Shown: piece after piece, positions 62,904-64,000 of the stretch
Numbering within the stretch: position 1 is the stretch's first letter
How the letters are laid out: every line of letters starts with the position of its first letter
Assembly: GCF_000234665.1 (NCBI RefSeq)
Contig: NC_018324.1
Location: 1,327,539-1,391,538 of the forward strand
Origin: Leishmania mexicana MHOM/GT/2001/U1103
Lineage: Eukaryota > Euglenozoa > Kinetoplastea > Trypanosomatida > Trypanosomatidae
Length of the DNA: 64,000 nt
Reading direction: 5' to 3'
The notes under the pieces: model-generated
Databases searched by the model: none
Seen by the model: the letters and a program-made list of their open reading frames with translations, nothing else
Told to the model about the DNA's origin: nothing
Translations under genes and position numbers: made by a program

Positions 62904-63260
62904 TAAATCAGTTCACCGCACAGGAAGATGTCAGAAAAAGGAAGGAAAGTGGTACTTCGTGAGAAAGTGAAAAAATCCCAGTCGCTGTAAATACGTTTGA
63001 TCCTCAGGTCTTAGCATAAACCAGCATTTATGATTTAACAGGATATGTAAATCTCATAGTACCGCTTATAAAAACTATGATGATCACGTTCTGCATTCTA
63101 GTAATGCACCTTCGCGGGGAGTTTTGCTTCAATAGAGTTTTGGATCTACACGCGATACAAATGTGTTATACGCCCCACGCCAGAGCTTCCATGAATGTGT
63201 ATAGCTTTGCGTCTACAATCGCGCGCTGGCCCTTTTCCGCGTATCGTTTGACCACATCTG
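62904..63260. repeat. Right copy of the 357-bp direct duplication
   Basis: Identical to 62447-62803. It continues without a break into the intact Nudix gene, so this is the genuine context. Confidence 0.95.
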
Positions 63261-63834
63261 AAAGTGCATTTAACGCGCTCTTGGGTTCAGAAATAGGAAT
63301 CATGAGAACCTCAATGTCTTCCCCATCATCCAGGCGTTGTTTTGGTTTCTGATTTTCTGCGCGCTCGCCGTCAACGTCAAGACGCACCAAAACGCAACAT
63401 GAGTCAGTGAGGCCAGGCTCCGTGGAGAGAGGCGGTGAAATAGACACGATGCCAGCTTCATCTACAACAAAGCCAGTTTCCTCGTGCATCTCACGAATGG
63501 CAGCTTGACCAGCGTTTTCGTTCTCGTCCACCAAACCGGCTGGAAACTCCAAGCAAACTGAGTCCACTGGTGGTCGATACTGTGCAACAACAACAATGAA
63601 CCTCTCGCTGCTTCTCCGTACCACGGCACAGATTTCGACGGCGTCAACCGGGATTGGTGCCGGGGAGCGTTCAAAGGCACTCACAGGCGTGGATCGGGTG
63701 GTCCTCTGCACCATTTCCCACTTATTTCCTGGATGCGCACCATCGCCACTGGCGGTGTATGAGAGAGCACAAAGTCGTGTGAATTTCAGCCCACTGACGA
63801 CCTCGAGTCCCGTTCTGACATAGGTATGCTTCAT
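63166..63834 (-). CDS. Nudix hydrolase, NUDT5-like ADP-sugar pyrophosphatase
   Basis: From the ATG at 63832-63834 this is a 222-residue protein, the usual NUDT5 size. The frame is open upstream but reads as Pro-rich leader. The Nudix box is complete: G100, E106, R114-E115, E118-E119 and G121 (GLVDENENAGQAAIREMHEE). NUDT5-type features are KWEMVQRTTRST before the box, QYRPPVDSVCLEFPAG entering it, and STEPGLTDS after it. These enzymes split ADP-ribose and related ADP-sugars to AMP and a sugar phosphate, limiting free ADP-ribose. The carboxyl end is helical. No leader is visible. Confidence 0.93.
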   Translation of the reverse strand: MKHTYVRTGLEVVSGLKFTRLCALSYTASGDGAHPGNKWEMVQRTTRSTPVSAFERSPAPIPVDAVEICAVVRRSSERFIVVVAQYRPPVDSVCLEFPAGLVDENENAGQAAIREMHEETGFVVDEAGIVSISPPLSTEPGLTDSCCVLVRLDVDGERAENQKPKQRLDDGEDIEVLMIPISEPKSALNALSDVVKRYAEKGQRAIVDAKLYTFMEALAWGV

Positions 63835-64000
63835 GGTCTGTGTTGCTCTCAAAACAGAAAGGACCTGAAGCTGGATATGGAACTGTGAAGGTGCTTTAAA
63901 GCGTTGAGGTCTAAGACTCTTGTGAGGAGGGGGAAACGGAGGTGAGGAGACCGTCAGAAGTGCACCGGGTGGGTGAAGAGGAAAGCTTATCAATGTCATT

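Larger units (their letters stand above)
62404..63165. other. intergenic region distorted by an assembly duplication
   Basis: No gene of its own. The stretch holds two copies of the same sequence separated by Ns (listed separately); the true intergenic distance between Tectonic and the Nudix gene is probably much shorter. Confidence 0.8.

Overview
The window looks like a stretch of a nuclear chromosome from a trypanosomatid of the Leishmania lineage. No gene needs an intron, all supported genes read on the minus strand, and coding sequence favours G or C in third positions. The genes are separated by long intergenic stretches full of CA/GT tracts, purine/pyrimidine runs and homopolymers, as expected for polycistronic transcription with trans-splicing. 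The gene set is clearly eukaryotic: ESCRT-III VPS24, SRP receptor alpha, ubiquitin, mitochondrial 2-oxoglutarate dehydrogenase E1, CFAP298 and Tectonic. From memory, cysteine synthase, polyubiquitin and an OGDH E1 gene lie on chromosome 36 of Leishmania major, so this may be the matching block. That placement and the exact species were not tested.

Transcription runs from high to low coordinates. From the right edge the order is: a NUDT5-like Nudix hydrolase (63.8 kb), a Tectonic-family protein with a signal peptide, a short protein of unknown function, a WD40 protein, a DnaJ-like protein without HPD, an EGF-like single-pass membrane protein, a small EF-hand protein, an F-box-like protein, a Cys/His-containing unknown, cysteine synthase, a UPF0652/DUF2009 protein, SRP receptor alpha, a Cys-rich unknown, an NDUFAF6-like complex I assembly factor, a 1191-residue Ser-rich unknown, ubiquitin (interrupted by a gap), a possible 51-codon gene, a mitochondrial protein resembling NDUFB10, a short coiled-coil protein, an 820-residue coiled-coil protein, CFAP298, an SMAP-domain protein, OGDH E1, a NIPSNAP protein, a GT25 glycosyltransferase, VPS24, and probably the 5' end of another gene leaving the left edge.

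Neighbouring genes are not functionally grouped. The mix of mitochondrial (OGDH, NIPSNAP, NDUFAF6, NDUFB10-like), ciliary (CFAP298, Tectonic) and trafficking (VPS24, SRP receptor) proteins is what a trypanosomatid transcription unit normally shows. I found no new multi-gene system.

The features most worth a second look are these: two almost identical 570-bp interspersed repeats in inverted orientation about 5 kb apart (54.4 and 59.8 kb); two gene relics or frameshifted genes (35.7-36.3 and 41.9-42.2 kb); a small unlisted ORF near ubiquitin; and two assembly problems. One assembly problem is a 100-N gap inside ubiquitin. The other is a 357-bp exact duplication on either side of a second 100-N gap. 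The right end (about 56-64 kb) is by eye less GC-rich than the rest.
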